DNA from: Lethocerus indicus
Taxonomy: Eukaryota > Arthropoda > Insecta > Hemiptera > Belostomatidae
NCBI GenBank assembly: GCA_019843655.1
Contig: JACDQD010000005.1
Location: 2,445,575 to 2,509,574 of the forward strand
Length of the DNA stretch: 64,000 bases
Reading direction: 5' to 3'
Part shown: piece after piece, positions 1-12,955 of the stretch
How positions within the stretch are numbered: position 1 is the first letter of the stretch
Layout: each line of letters begins with the position of its first letter
Program-made: the position numbers and the translations under genes
Notes under the pieces: model-generated
Databases searched by the model: none
The model's input: only the letters and a program-made list of their open reading frames with translations
What the model was told of the DNA's origin: nothing

Positions 1-1489
1 GGTGGTAGCTTCATTACGATTTTTTTTTAATTTTCTTTGCTCTTTAATACTGTTTACTAATTACTGGACCCATTCCAATTCAAACTCGTATACTTGACGG
101 AGTATTTAAATTTGATTTTCCATCGGCGGTTAAATATGTAAGTTTGTCTTCGACGAAGCGGTTTCCTATTTGAGCCGAGAGGAGAGTGGCGGCGTTATCT
201 CTCGTATAGATAGGAACGAATGTTTGTTTCGTGCTTATCGACATGGTCGGTTCGTGTGTCCGAGGTTTATTTTTTCTGTACTTTTCTCTATGGTCTCTAC
301 ATTTCCGTGTATGGTAAACGGTAGTCGGAGTCTCGACTACTACACCTTTCTTCCTTCTTCGCACTCGGAAACCGGGAGCCCGATGTATATTTTCTATACA
401 CTATGACATAAGTATACAGTTAAGAATATAAATATTCTAATGCTTTATCCTGAATTCCCACTATTAGTCCTGAATATTGATCCTAAATGCGGAACCGATT
501 ATAAAAAAATCAGTATTTTATTCGCATTTAAGATTTTAAACGTTAAATATATTACCGATTCGATATAAACATAGTCAATCTGAAATTAATCCAAGAGCCG
601 AAAAAGCTGTTTGTTTATACATAGTACAATATATTCCTTGATATTTGACTCTTTGGCTGACCGTTCACATATTTGACAGGTTAATGCTATAATTTTCTTT
701 TTGAATCTCATTATCAGTTACCACATCCTGTTATCATCAGCCTATCATCAACATTTATAGATAGGGGAGTCAGCAATGGATTGGAAGTCAACAGTTATTC
801 AAACAGTCGAGCCACTCATGTATTCGGATATTCTCCATTTTGCTGAAATAGATTCACTATTTGATGATTTGTCTATTGAAACTTGGTACAGTCCCTGACA
901 CGAAACTGATGGCCGGAGATTTTAACAGGCGATTGCAGAATAATTTTTTAGTTTAGTTATACATTTTTAAAACGAATACGCAAGTTCTGGTTATCAAATT
1001 AATTTTAGTTCAAAATAAAAAAAATCAATATTCAAAGTGGTATCTATTGATATTTCAGTACATAAGACATCCAGATTTCATACTATTGAAGACTTCACTT
1101 ATAAAGGGTGCACTATATATAATATTCATAATATACTTTATTGTATACTGTAATTGAATACGTTGAACTACTTTAATTGGTAAAACTTTTGTCCCTTCTT
1201 GTAATTCTGTCATCACATTCTAACAATTTTTACACACCCATCGATTTTAGTTTTGACCATATAAGAGATATGCTATATATACTTTTGTTTATATATTTGG
1301 CTCTACTTCTGCTCGGTTTTGAACTTTCGCAGCTTTGACACACACTTGGAAAGTGGATCGTATTTAAAGAAAAAAATCGCTGAATAGACGCGGGGTTTGT
1401 TCACGTCTAACGGGAATTTCTGTAGGTACGTGTTTTCTTAAGCAAGGGAAGCCAGATTCATTGGCACCTTTTTTATTCATTGGATTCAG

Positions 1490-1618
1490 TTTGGCATGTC
1501 CCAGGCGGTGCAGTTAATGCGGCCCGGTGGCGGTGGTACGCCGTACACCCAATTGGCGTGGAAAGACTCCAACAATTCCCTCTCTCGAGCGTTCTTCGGT
1601 ATTTCGGGTCCCTCGTAC
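1490..1618 (+). other. Candidate short coding exon (129 nt, 43 codons), unrecognised
   Basis: A good acceptor (T-rich stretch from about 1470 ending in TTCAG at 1485-1489) precedes a GC-richer segment that is open in one + frame and ends at TAC|GTAAAA (1618/1619). An alternative donor is CTC|GTACGT at 1614/1615. The 129-nt version is symmetrical. It would encode 43 residues beginning F-G-M-S-Q-A-V-Q, with a GGGG run and an aromatic/serine-rich second half. No family is recognised, and both other strands also have open frames here, so chance is quite possible. If real it would be an internal or cassette exon of the host gene. Confidence 0.22.
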
Positions 1619-3753
1619 GTAAAAATGACCGTACTATTTTTATTTACCCGAAGTTGACCGGAACATTTGGTGTGTCGTCGATATTCCCGATCAATTTGCC
1701 GTTCAGGAGGCAGTTCAGGAGCATGCAACTGTCGTTTCTATTTATTTATCTTTCATTTTATAGCCATAAAAACGCGATAAAATTCCATTAAGTCGCCTGT
1801 GGTTTTCGGTGTCAATAAAGTCGTTGGTGACAGTAATTAATCGAAACACGAATGCTGACGGGCTTTTACTGCCGAAGATTTATTAAAGCCCGACACTTAT
1901 TTGTAGCGACAACGTTCCTATTTTGTATTTTGTTTTAGTAAAGATCTTTAAAAGTTTCATTTGAGTTCAGTCTACAACAAAATTAAAACAGAATTATGAC
2001 TGAATTAGTCGTGAATTGTTTTTTAAGTAATACCATCGAGGGCTTTGTGATGAACACTGCGCTCTGCGATGTTATTCATTGTCTTGCCGAACGATAGTTT
2101 ATTACAGGCGGACGTACGGCCGCGGACTTCCCAGAGCCATAAACAAAGCAACTGCAATGGGCAATTTGCCTTCAAGCCCCGTTTACAACAGCGCGTCCCA
2201 ATCCATTTGCTCTGACTTGAGTGCAATTATAAAAGTGGAAAAGCGTGGAAAATAAACGCGGGGTGAATTGGCCTTTGGGAACATGCCCTTGTAAATTGCA
2301 GGGCTTACACATTTCTGATGGGGATAGATCGAACACTTTTATAAGGTTGTGTTGTTGAGGAAAAATTGAACTTGTTTATTGAAGCGAGCGAATGCTTATT
2401 GAAGTTTAATATTGCAGTAATCCGTTGTAAAGCCCCGAGACCCGTCCGACTCGTCTGGTCGGTTAACTCCCCCCCCCGCTCCTCTTTTAATTCGCCCACT
2501 GAAGCTTTATTTACCCCCTGGTATAAAGGCGACTTTCTTTTTATAAGTTCAAATTATCTCGCGATACATTTCATACATTTTTGTATTCATCGCCAGAAAT
2601 GTATGGGGTCAACGCCCACTACCTAGACCATTCTATTCTGCGTCACGATGAGATGGCGGTTTTGTTAACTAAATGTTTTGAAGGCATTTTCACGTTTTAG
2701 GGATTCGTGGATGTCTTGTACAATGCTGAGATAAAATTAAAAGAAAATTTCCTGATCTTGGAAAAAATGGCCGCTTAGGAATAATTTAATAATAAAAAAA
2801 TTGCAAATGACAAAGGAAAAACTTGATTCAGAATGTATAATAGTTGCTCCAAATGGATGATTGACTTACGATTGTATCCAGAAATCATCAGGAAATAAAA
2901 TATAATAATGATTTCAGTGTTTTATATTACCATTGTATCGGGATGTCATTTAAAAATCTATCTTGTAATAAAAAATACTGTGCAACTGAATGGGTTGTAC
3001 CAGTTCTGAAACATAATTATTGTTCTCACTATTTCTTTTTTGGTTTGGATCGATTAGTAGTTAGTTATTTACGCTTCAAGTGGTTTTGGATCGGCGACAA
3101 TAATTAAAAATAGAGTTACCTTTTTTCGCCTTACATACCTGTTGTACTTCGCCTCTTTGCCAACATCCAAAGGGGACCGACTTCAGACCTGTCGACCGTG
3201 GGCCGTTTTAATCAATTTTATTCCTTTCCGTAACTCTCCTCGGTTTAATTGTGGAAGGTAATTAATAATTATAAAAGTGAAGTGGAACACTTATTTAATT
3301 GCGCGCAAAACTGGAGAATTGTTTTTCTTTATATGGTTGCTCATTAAAATTTGTCCGGTTGTATCTGGTTCCTATATATTTTGTGCCTTAATCAAGGCAA
3401 AGGTCGTTTTTTGTAGGATTATATTTTACTGTAGTGTAATTTGAAGTTATCGTTTCCTGTTTACTGATTGAATGTGTCGCAAACACTAAAAAATTAAATC
3501 ACTATAGCGTTTTGTAATTTGTGAAAACTGATGTGTCCTACATTCAGGAGGGATCCTGTTTGAAAACTTGCCAAACGGTCTTCAACCGCCTGTTAGGAGC
3601 TTTGTCTCCCGCCAGCTTATTATATTTCGTTATTCTGGCGTGATCATGAAATTATTGACGTTTTTACGACTTAAGGGGTATATTAATCAAATAAATGTGA
3701 GAATTATAAATACCCCTTCAACAATATAGAACTGCTCGCTATGTATATATACT

Positions 3754-3768
3754 TGTGTGTGTGTGTGT
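3754..3768 (+). repeat. Short TG microsatellite
   Basis: About seven TG units, flanked by TATA-rich sequence. Confidence 0.7.
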
Positions 3769-4627
3769 ATACGGTTAAACCATAACGATTACTCTGAAAA
3801 AGTTCTAGGGTGATTTTCCTTTACAGCATATATTATAAGTGTCATAGAAAACAAATAGCAGCTTATGAGAGAAACAAGAAACGTTATAATGCATTTTTCA
3901 TTCCTATCTGGAAGGCAGCACTCGTATTATTTTCTCATCATGCAGGGTCCTTAGTTCTTTGCATTCGTTACAAGCCTTGCATCCGTCCCACTCCTGTTAT
4001 TGGAATAAGAAAACTTATATCAATGCGATTTTCCCCCATATAATCGCTAATAAATCGTAATCTGCCGAGTAATTACCCCTACCATACTAAGCTGTCTCCA
4101 GTTTACAAAAATAGTGTAAACTAATAAGAAATTAATTATTAATTGTTTCAATGTATAACCCATTCTCGAGTCTAATGTACGTAGGTTAAGGAATAGAGCT
4201 ATTAAGGGTAGCTGAACACAGTGGCGCGATTGGATTTAAATCCGTTCCTTGGCATCTTTGCTATTATTAGATTCTGTTAACATGAAGCAGTACTGTTTGC
4301 GTACGTAGACTAATGCAGCTTATGTAACCTGTATACATTTAACCGGCATTTATAGTTTCGCCTACACTACGACTCATAAGCTGGCAAGTGTAAAGAAGTA
4401 CTTTCGCTCAAAAAAAATACACATGCATACAATGCAGTTTTTACATCTCTATAAAACATTGTAATCGATTTCAGTATTGGATCGATATGTCATTAAAGTT
4501 GGACACATTTTTTTATACATTGCCGCTTAGATTAACCGATACCATATTTTTTTAAATGTGTTTTTATTTCACAAACAACAACCTTACATGTTACAGATGC
4601 AATTGATTTATGCGCTGATATGATTCT

Positions 4628-4835
4628 CTAGATGAAGAAATCGCCAACTGGTGACGCTTTCCTTACTCTTATTCTAGGCGTAGTAGAGAATATCTCTGGG
4701 TCAGCGTCGTTTATGCCGTCCAGGGGGCGAGCGAAGGAAAGGGAAGGGATTCGACGAGAGGATTGGGATGAGCAGGAAGACGGGAATTTGGGAAACCGGA
4801 TACCATACGATCCTCGTGAAATAAATCTCCCGTCT
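4628..4835 (+). repeat. Dispersed repeat family, copy A
   Basis: It shares a colinear set of words with 47,520-47,690 and 61,697-61,940. The shared words are a CGCCAACTGGTGACGC-like start, CGTTTATGCCG, a G-rich segment, then GGATTGGGATGA, GACGGGAATT and TTTGGGAAACCGG. Identity is patchy with small gaps, as for an old interspersed element. Coding capacity, terminal repeats and target-site duplications were not seen, so the class is unknown (SINE, MITE or non-autonomous fragment). Confidence 0.6.
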
Positions 4836-4879
4836 AGTTAACATCAGTGAAAGTTTTGCTTTCAAATTACCTGGCGACT

Positions 4880-5340
4880 GGTTCTTGGAAATCAAGGGCT
4901 TGTTACCACTTGTTTCCTCCTCATCCTGGGCTCGTTCCTGCGGGAGTCGGTTTCTCACCGCTAGTCTTCGTGAGGGATAGATTTCCTCGTTCCCGTAAAA
5001 GGAACCCTGTCCTTGCCTCGCCGTGTGGAGGCTTTCGCGTTGCCCACTGGCGATGGGAGAAAACCTCGCGCAGGGAAAACCTTAAACTTCGCTGGGAAAA
5101 ACCAGGTGGCAGTAAGGGCATAGCCAGGAGTGCGGAATGTATACGTTCCTATGAGGTATGGCAACGGCAATCCGACTGGTGAATCACCGAATCCAGCTGG
5201 TTTTTCAATTTAATAATGTTGTTAATATTAAAATCGGGCGACAGTTGCACGCCCACGCCCCGTTCAGCCCGTCCCACGCGGCCCAGTTCCTCCTTCTCCC
5301 AAATCCGGCCCCATCGGCCTCATTTATTTTTCGTATTTAA
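4880..5340. other. GC-richer island
   Basis: CpG-containing, C-rich segment just downstream of repeat copy A, in a clearly AT-rich neighbourhood. Several short frames overlap on both strands with none preferred. Candidate regulatory element. Confidence 0.3.
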
Positions 5341-6001
5341 ATTTCATGCAAAATTTTGAAAAGACCGATCGGAATATCTCGTGTGAATGTATCCGATGTT
5401 GCGAAATAAATCGTGCGGGCAACAGTAATCCCTGTTTCTGTGAGAAAAACTATTCTCATAAAATTGGTTTCACGGCTACGTACTTTGAATTTTGAATCGC
5501 GTCTTTTGTCGTTACCACCCTTGCGGACCACCAAGGCGGTACTCCAAATAAATAAAAATAATTTCGTTGCCTATATTTGCAAAAAATAACTTTTGACTAT
5601 TTAAGTATCCCGTTTCTAAAACAATTTTGGATTATGAATCAGACCATTTATGGAATAGTCCTCTATATATTTTTAGTTATTTCGCTGTACTATCTTGTAG
5701 TTCGCATCTTCTTCGAGACGTATTATAATGGACATACTCATGCCTTGCGTTGTTTTTACAATGAGGATATCAGAGTAGCTCCCACATTGAACGAAGTTAT
5801 GAAACTGGGCATTATTGTTTGTGCCAAAGGACATTGACCCTTGGGTTGGGTGCTTATCAATGTGTAGTTTTCATCAATTTATTAGCGATCAATCTACTGG
5901 CGACTGCAGCCGAATTGATCTAGTTTCTATCACTATTGTTTCGGGAAGGCGAAATTTACATCAGCACGAAATGATGCGGTCGGGTTTGAAATTGTATGTG
6001 C

Positions 6002-6266
6002 ACTGTAAAAAATAATCATAAAAAGTGTGATTATGTTATAATCATTCGAACAAAAGTTACTTTTTGAATGAATTTTTAATATTACATATCCTGATACAGA
6101 GGATCCATTTTTTCCAATTGAGGTTTTGAATTTGTTTCTATTATATCTATGAATACAGGATTTGTATTTTACGGCTCTCTGTCATGTGGATATGCTTAAA
6201 ATGTCTACGCGATTGAATATAGCTTACTTTGTAGTAACGAGCTGTAAAATAATCATAAAAAGTTAG
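6002..6266 (+). repeat. Direct repeat of about 24 bp, 240 bp apart
   Basis: CTGTAAA followed by an A-run, then AATAATCATAAAAAGT, occurs at about 6002-6027 and again at 6242-6264, differing mainly in the length of one A run. It may be a remnant of local duplication or a target-site-like duplication flanking 210 bp of AT-rich DNA. Confidence 0.55.
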
Positions 6267-6283
6267 ATATCCGTGATGTAATA

Positions 6284-6421
6284 TGTTGATTCAACATTTG
6301 GGATAACAATTATACGCATAAAAGGATGTTAGTTGAGTCGATGGAACTCAATTTCCGTCAACTGTGTGTTCGTCATCGTCATTGTGGTTCTTTGTTCTGG
6401 AACCAAATTGTTGATTCAACA
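6284..6421. repeat. 13-bp palindrome present twice, 125 bp apart
   Basis: TGTTGATTCAACA occurs exactly at 6284-6296 and 6409-6421. Between them a further inverted pair, TTGAGT and ACTCAA, forms a short stem within a GTTGA...TCAAC bracket. The identical repeated palindrome suggests paired binding sites or short inverted termini of a small element. Confidence 0.55.
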
Positions 6422-7210
6422 CAGCAGCGTTGCATATAATATGATCTGAATTACGATATATCGGTTTGCGGTTTTTATTTTTACTTCCGAAGTATTGTTA
6501 GTGAATTAGAATGCTGCTTATTCGTTTAAAACGTGCATTCTATATAAATAAATAATGGAAACGTTGGATAATTATTGGTGGAACGAGGACAGAAATGATA
6601 TCCAGAAATAGCGATATATGTTATGTATATGCAATTCTTATGTTTGGTGCCATTTATTTATTTAAAACGTACTTTCACTCGAGTCTTTGACTGTCCATTC
6701 ATTGTGCCACCCTTACGGATTTATTTGTAGGCATGTTTTTCTGTTGACCTGTTCGATTTAAATATAAGAATAATTATAACTATTAGTTCAGTGCCATGGG
6801 GAGATACGCGTTTGGCGTTTTGTGCTGAAAATGTGGCTTGCGTAGTCCTGGTTAAAAGAATTTGTAATTTTATGACGTTGTTATATGTTCTAGCGTTCAG
6901 CTGTGTACGTTTTCTATTCAGCATCTTGTATAGCTGTAATGCTGCTTGATATGTAAATTAAAATAGCTGTTTCTTCGGATTTACACGTCCACAGTTTGGA
7001 CTGTGTTTAAGAGTATTGTAATGATAATTTTCTTTGTCAGATAAAAGCATTTTTTTGTTTGGCGGCAGTTTACTGTACGTGTCTTCATTTTCTCCTTCAA
7101 TTTCAGTTTTCGAACGTTAGATTCGAAAAGAGATTTCTTGTTAATTTGCTATCTTTCGCACTACAATTACGGAAATTAAATTTTTGATCTATCGCAAACC
7201 TGACATGCCA

Positions 7211-7231
7211 CACGTGCCGTGGTCCCACGTG
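7211..7231. promoter_or_regulatory. Two CACGTG E-boxes 15 bp apart in an inverted context
   Basis: CACGTG occurs at 7211-7216 and 7226-7231, with CCACACGTG on the left mirrored by CACGTGGTGTG on the right. TGTGACAG follows at about 7240, which resembles a Meis/homothorax TGACAG site. Clustered bHLH-type and TALE-type motifs in a GC-richer patch suit a candidate enhancer. This is motif-level evidence only. Confidence 0.4.
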
Positions 7232-7508
7232 GTGTGTTTGTGTGACAGCAAAGTCCGAATCTGGAAATTATTGCACCGGAATTAGGAGGTGTCGCGGGCG
7301 AAAATTAGCGGGCCACAAATCGAGGGGCCGATTTCAGTCGCTAAACGCCAAATGAAACTGTCCCAATGGGCCGCCAACTGTTCTTCAATTATCGATACAC
7401 CGATAATCGAGTTTCGCTCTGGACTAGTTCCAACTCGGTCTCCGTCAGAACTCACCTATCTAGTTTTACTTTTTCCTTTTAATTTCACCCAAATGTTGCG
7501 AAAACCCC

Positions 7509-7510
<2 letters not shown>

Positions 7511-7552
<42 letters not shown>

Positions 7553-7555
7553 TTT
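7511..7555 (+). repeat. AT microsatellite followed by poly-T
   Basis: About 17 AT units (7511-7544) run directly into a T tract to 7555. The poly-T could be the A-tail of a retroposed element on the opposite strand, but no element body is recognised. Confidence 0.9.
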
Positions 7556-7930
7556 CGATTTTCAATCCCCCAGACTGAAGTTATTCGACTTGAAGGCGTT
7601 CGGAGATAAAGTAGTGTACCGGGGAATGGGGCCGATCAAAAATAACACGGACTCGCACTCCGTTCTGTCGCCGCTCGCGTAAATTTCCAGCCCTGGGTTT
7701 GGCCTCCTGCCATCGTCAGTAGCGGCACAGTACAACGAGGTACCGGGGCGTATAAAATACCCCTGGTGTGTGTTAGCACTGAGCCTAATTTCGCGTGATT
7801 TACAGTTGGATCTTTTCCGCCCGACTAACCCCCCTTCCACACCGCCTTTCGATGACCTGTTTGTTGTCTCTTGACCCGTCTGGACTGGTGTCGGCATCAT
7901 GCCATAGTCAGTTGCATTCTCAGCTTGGGT

Positions 7931-10900
7931 CGTATTGATGATAGACACCCCGCTGGGAAGTGAAGAAAAATTCCAAACTTCTGTTAAAGGTCTAAAATAT
8001 AATATCTCTATACATTAGGACACAATTTATCATGTAGTCTTGTGTTGAAGGTCTAAAATGTAGAACCTAAGTGAATTCTGCGGATGAAGGTTGCAATTCA
8101 GAACGGTATTATTTTGAATCTTCAGAACAAATGTTATTCAATTGTATAGTACTTTCATGAGTGGAAGGGTTTTCTGTTTATTAAGGAATTCTTCCGTTAA
8201 TTCTAATATATCTAGAATATAATAAACGTTCGTTTATGTGATAAGTCTAAAAATTCGTATTTCTCGTGTTGTATTGTACACCGGCCTGTACAACTTATCT
8301 ATATAATCTTGATTGATGATGTATTAAATTTAACTTATATTTATGTTGTTATCCTCTTTTCACTTCTAATGAGACTGAGAACACGTTTTTAAAGCATGAC
8401 CACTGTTGAACACACAGTTCTAGAAGCGGTTATCGTGATTTTAAGTTATTAATTTCCAGCCTAGTTCAGGGTTCGAATTCGGCTGCGAGTCTAATTAGAA
8501 CGGCGAGGCAATATTTTTCCACAACGACGTCCGTTTTATGTAAATATCTCCTTTTTTAAGTACATTAATTGGTCCCCAAATTATGTCCGCATCCCATAAT
8601 TTGGGACAATTTACACCTCAAAACAAAAGAATACGTCTTGCCTGCATTCTGCCACGGCTCCTACGATCCGATATTACGGTAATTTTAGATTTGTTGCGAC
8701 GATTATAAATAGAGGAAGATATCCCATCCGGATAAGAGATCCGACCGTAGAAACCTATGCGGAATTCCTTTCTGTCCATATTTGGTAGGGATTTTTTTTT
8801 AATTTTATCGCTCGAATTGTCGATACAATTTTAATTTTTATTGAGCGCGGTGGGGAATAGGAAAGGGTATTTTAAGTGAAGCGCGATTAACTTTGTATTT
8901 ATAAAAATAGCAAAAAACAATTTTATTTTAACGAGTTCAGATAGCAAGCGGATGTGATTAAAGTTAGTTGAGAGAGAGGGGGAGACTACTGAGGTTAATT
9001 GCTTCGACGGTGTGTATGTGTGCCGGTTTCCTGATTCAGTGCTCATTTTTCCCTGTCGTTGAAAATTGATTTAATTGTCGATAATTTTAATAGAAAAGTA
9101 TAATAACCCCTAGTCGCGCATTTATTTTCAACGCTCACCCCGCGATATTGCTATTTGTTGGTTGTTTCAGAGTAACTTGTATAAACATAAAAGACAATTT
9201 TTTTAATTATATCTACGACGTACATTTAACACTGCATAGTATAAATGGCGTGTATTTTTTTGTTTTTCCAAGCGTAACTAAGAAAAATGTGCAAACACTG
9301 TTACTAACTAACCGAACACGCAGGTACGACAGTTCGTTCACAATAGTTATTGTATAAATCAGTAGAATTGAAAAAATATATTCGTATTAACTCTCTCCAT
9401 ATATATTCCTTTAATTATAATAAAATTATTTTAAGGTATTTATTTAGGGGACAGTCATGGGGAACTTATATAAGAATAATGCGATAAAATTATCTCCCAT
9501 AAATTATGTTCTTCCTTTATCGACAATAAACTTGGTCTGTCATTTAAATACAAAATCATTGTATTGAAAAATTTTAAGTGCGTGACGTTGTTGACAACAT
9601 TTGAGATGTATCAATAATATGCCTGTTGATATCTTCGTGCCAAGTCGTTTTAGTACTTGCGAAACATCATTCGTCAACAGCGGATAGGGGGGATTATTAC
9701 GGCTTTCTTTTTCGGTTAATACTTGTGTATTGGCACGTAATCCATACATAATATATTAGTGCTCATGCAATCTCATGCACTTATCGTCAATTTTCAAGAG
9801 GGGAGTCCAAATATATCGTGCACTACACTCTATTTTTTAAGTCCAATGACGTGACGTAAATACTGCTCTAGAATATTCAGATTTTCTTACGAGGATATTC
9901 GAGTCTATGACGTCAAGCAGTACTGTAGGGGATCTCTTATCACATAAGCCGTGCTTTTGAGTAATAAATTGAATATTATATACATACGTACTTCATTGCA
10001 TTCCTCTGTACCGCTGCCCTTATTCCTGCAGCTTCATGATCCGACGATTGGTCCTCTTAATAAATATTTAGGTGGATGGATGAATGGGTCAAAAGTTTCT
10101 TTTATGCCAGCACCAAGAAGCTTTCCGAACCTTGAAATAGCCACGGACTATATACATACAAATTTCGTCCTACTAGAATCGACTCTTTGACATGCCGGTA
10201 TACATTTCAATACTGCTTGTAGAATTTAAAACCGCCACCGTTGGGGAGTTGATAACGAAGTTGAGACTCAGGTAACGGTTTACCTATCGACCCCGAAGAA
10301 ACAATCACCGTCGTTGATACCGGTTAGCGTTGATGAATCTGTAAGCCGGTGGTAAAATAAGTTAGCGGGCTGTCGTCCGCCAAGATAGTAAGTAGGTATA
10401 TAAGGTGTCGGCCGGGGAGGTAGAGCTGGCAACATGGCCGTTTGGCCTCTTGCCGTCTGCCGGCGGCCTTCCTTCCCGGACCAGTCCGTCTCCCTTCATT
10501 CCACCGACCGACGGGGCCCGCCATTAAATATATTATAGGGAAAAATATATAATTTTTTTGTAGCTAAACCCCAAATACCAAACCCGTTAATATATACCTA
10601 GGCGGGATAGGGCCTCGGTATCCCAGAAATTCTGTCAGTGGGAATCGGTAAGGAGAGTGTTTCCCATTTTTGAACGTGTTTCATATAATAAAATCGCATT
10701 GTGGTTCTGAATATTATAGATATTTTGTAGTGTCAATGCATCTAAAGATAGCACTATATATGTTTAGTAGATATTGTTTTGATCGAATGTTTACGCGATT
10801 TACAAATTACTGCCGTAGAAACGGTATGCATTGAAAATACATTGTATGTATGTCTCGCTGATACTAACCCCATTTTCTGTAATATTACTTCGATGGAATT

Positions 10901-12110
10901 ATACGCTGCGACGCACTAAGTTATTCACAATACGGAATCTTGATTAAAACGCGAGAACTTGTAACGACAATTGCCGACAGACGAGCCATCATTTCCAGCA
11001 GAACATTTCTTTTCTATACTATTCTCTGCGTTCCCTTGGAACTTTAAAATCGTCGGGGATTGGATTACGTGTTTGTGGACTGGTTGCCATGACTTCACTT
11101 GAAATTGAACGTAATGACGTATGATTTTGGTTTGAGTGCTTGCCAGGTATTGGTTGCCATGTCAGTTGCTTTAGAATGTACTCTAGAGACCCCAGGGGAA
11201 GGAAAGATTCTTATTCAACTACTATACAAGAGTAACAAAATTTCAGTCCTACACGATCTTAAAATCCTTGTATTTAAAACCCAATTAGTAGTTGTGTTGA
11301 GTTAATCTGACTCTGCTATATTATACTTCGTGATAGTTAGAGCCAAGAAATGTTATGTTGTGAGAGTGCTAGGCTGGCATAGTTGGCTTGTGCCACTTGG
11401 TACTTTGATTAGGAGGGGGCCGGGACCGCGTTATCTGCCCGTCTGGAGGGGCCCCGACTCCGACGCACAAAAAAAGGTTACCATAACCGACCTTATTGTA
11501 GCTGCAGCTGTCTTCGGAGGCTTTTTTTTTATTCCGCCACTCTTCTTATGTGCTCGGGCCTCTCTTGGATTTCACTCCAAGATACACTTGAAGTTGTATC
11601 CGGCTAATTTCCCTGCATTAGCGGATACCGTAAAAGGTTTTCATTCCTCCCAATACGGAAATTTTAAGCGCCTTCCTTGTCTGTGTCAATACGAAATGAT
11701 AACAAACGGTAGTCGAGTAAAGTAATAAATCACAACTATTACAACATTTGGTATACGTAACTACTACGAATCAATTTAGTTTTGTGCAAAATATGAATTT
11801 TAAAGACAATAGATGGGTAAAATGTACTATTTTGTAAAAGTATTTATGGGGATGTTAATCTGAGAGAGGGAGTGCGTGCGTGAAGTTTATGTACATAGGT
11901 CATGTATAGAGATAAAATTTGCAATTGAAGGGAAATTCGTTCGGTGTCGGATCGTTATTTTATGAATACGAATTACTTATTTAGACTTAACTTATATAGA
12001 GACTTCAGTGCCTCAGTCGTGTTTTAAAGCCGTTGAAATCTATTTTTCATGTACCTAATTTAAATATGCCGTAAGGAAAAGAATTGTAGGGTCCTGCACA
12101 CATTAGGCCC
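7931..12110. other. AT-rich spacer with small GC patch
   Basis: Includes a repeated AAGGTCTAAAAT word at about 7986 and 8046, the CRE cluster at 9847-9915 and a GC-rich patch at 10330-10520. A GGTTCGAATTC B-box-like word near 8470 has no partner A box. No gene seen. Confidence 0.4.
9847..9915. promoter_or_regulatory. Cluster of CRE/ATF-like sites
   Basis: TGACGTGACGTA at 9847-9858 and the full palindromic CRE TGACGTCA at 9908-9915 lie within 70 bp. Inverted TACTGCT/AGCAGTA words flank part of the interval. The spacing suggests a composite regulatory site or a small inverted repeat. Confidence 0.35.
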
Positions 12111-12460
12111 TCCGTACCTGGCCTCGTAAATGTGTTCCGGGGGAATGCGGGGAGAGTCGGTTTCCTCGATATTTTTTCGGCGGGGACTCGATGGCGCGGA
12201 GAAAGGTAAACTCGTATCGGGTAAATGGAGCCCGGTAAATGGTATTGGATTGTCTCCGTCTCCGCCCCCTACACCGCCGCTAAGCTGTTTGTGTGTATAC
12301 CACTTTTATTGCCGCGTCTATATAACGTGTGTATACGTCCGATGCCCCTCCGATCGAACAGTGTTTACCGTGAGGGGGGTGGTGGGAGTGCCGTGGGTAA
12401 AAGGGGGAAGTGGAAGGGATTTTTACGGGTACGACCGATCATTGGTTCTATGTAGGCGTT
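12110..12460. other. GC-richer island
   Basis: G- and C-rich block with overlapping frames in several registers; the palindrome at 12501 lies just outside. No preferred frame or splice context. Confidence 0.3.
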
Positions 12461-12500
12461 GTTGTTTTTGTACATTTCATTATCCCTGTACTCTGCGTAC

Positions 12501-12518
12501 TTTCGAAAATTTTCGAAA
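12501..12518. repeat. 18-bp perfect palindrome TTTCGAAAATTTTCGAAA
   Basis: The sequence equals its own reverse complement over 18 bp with no spacer. It lies just right of a GC-rich island. No specific factor is assigned. Confidence 0.6.
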
Positions 12519-12894
12519 AACGAATACGAAAGCAGAACTCTTTGGAATTAAGTTTCTGGTCTCACTGTTTCATTTCCTGTTCCATAACTCATCACGTGTT
12601 TGTAAAATAATATTTCTGCTGTAAATCCTTTTATTCACTCAGTTGTGCATTGTAAATTACAATAATAGGGGCGCTTATCAGGAAGGAGAATTTTCTTCCC
12701 TTTATTATTTTTTATGAGATTATCAGACATATATTATGAAATACTTAGATCCTTTTTTTATTATATTCTGCTTTATTAGTTTATTCTTAATTAGATCTCA
12801 TTATGGTTTATGTAGGTACTAAGTACACTTGAGCCGGTATTCCTTTAATACAGTTTAACTTATTCAGTCTATACGTCCTTCTTGATTTTTTTTC

Positions 12895-12898
<4 letters not shown>

Positions 12899-12954
<56 letters not shown>
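12899..12954 (+). repeat. AT microsatellite, 28 units
   Basis: Uninterrupted TA repeat of 56 bp, the longest simple tract here. It is self-complementary and so cruciform-prone and length-variable. Confidence 0.95.

Positions 12955-12955
<1 letters not shown>

Larger units (their letters stand above)
1..4627. other. AT-rich spacer with one GC patch
   Basis: Mostly AT-rich, low-information sequence. The exceptions are the GC-richer patch at 1490-1720 (candidate exon), a smaller patch near 2100-2200, and the TG run. Nothing else recognised. Confidence 0.5.
5341..7190. other. AT-rich spacer
   Basis: Holds the direct repeat at 6002/6242 and the twin palindromes at 6284 and 6409. No other feature seen. 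Confidence 0.4.
7190..7930. other. GC-richer island split by an AT microsatellite
   Basis: Two dense, non-repetitive blocks (7190-7500 and 7570-7930) with CpGs and many recognisable motif words (paired CACGTG, TGACAG, ATCGATAC). A candidate cis-regulatory module. Conservation cannot be judged from one sequence. Confidence 0.35.
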
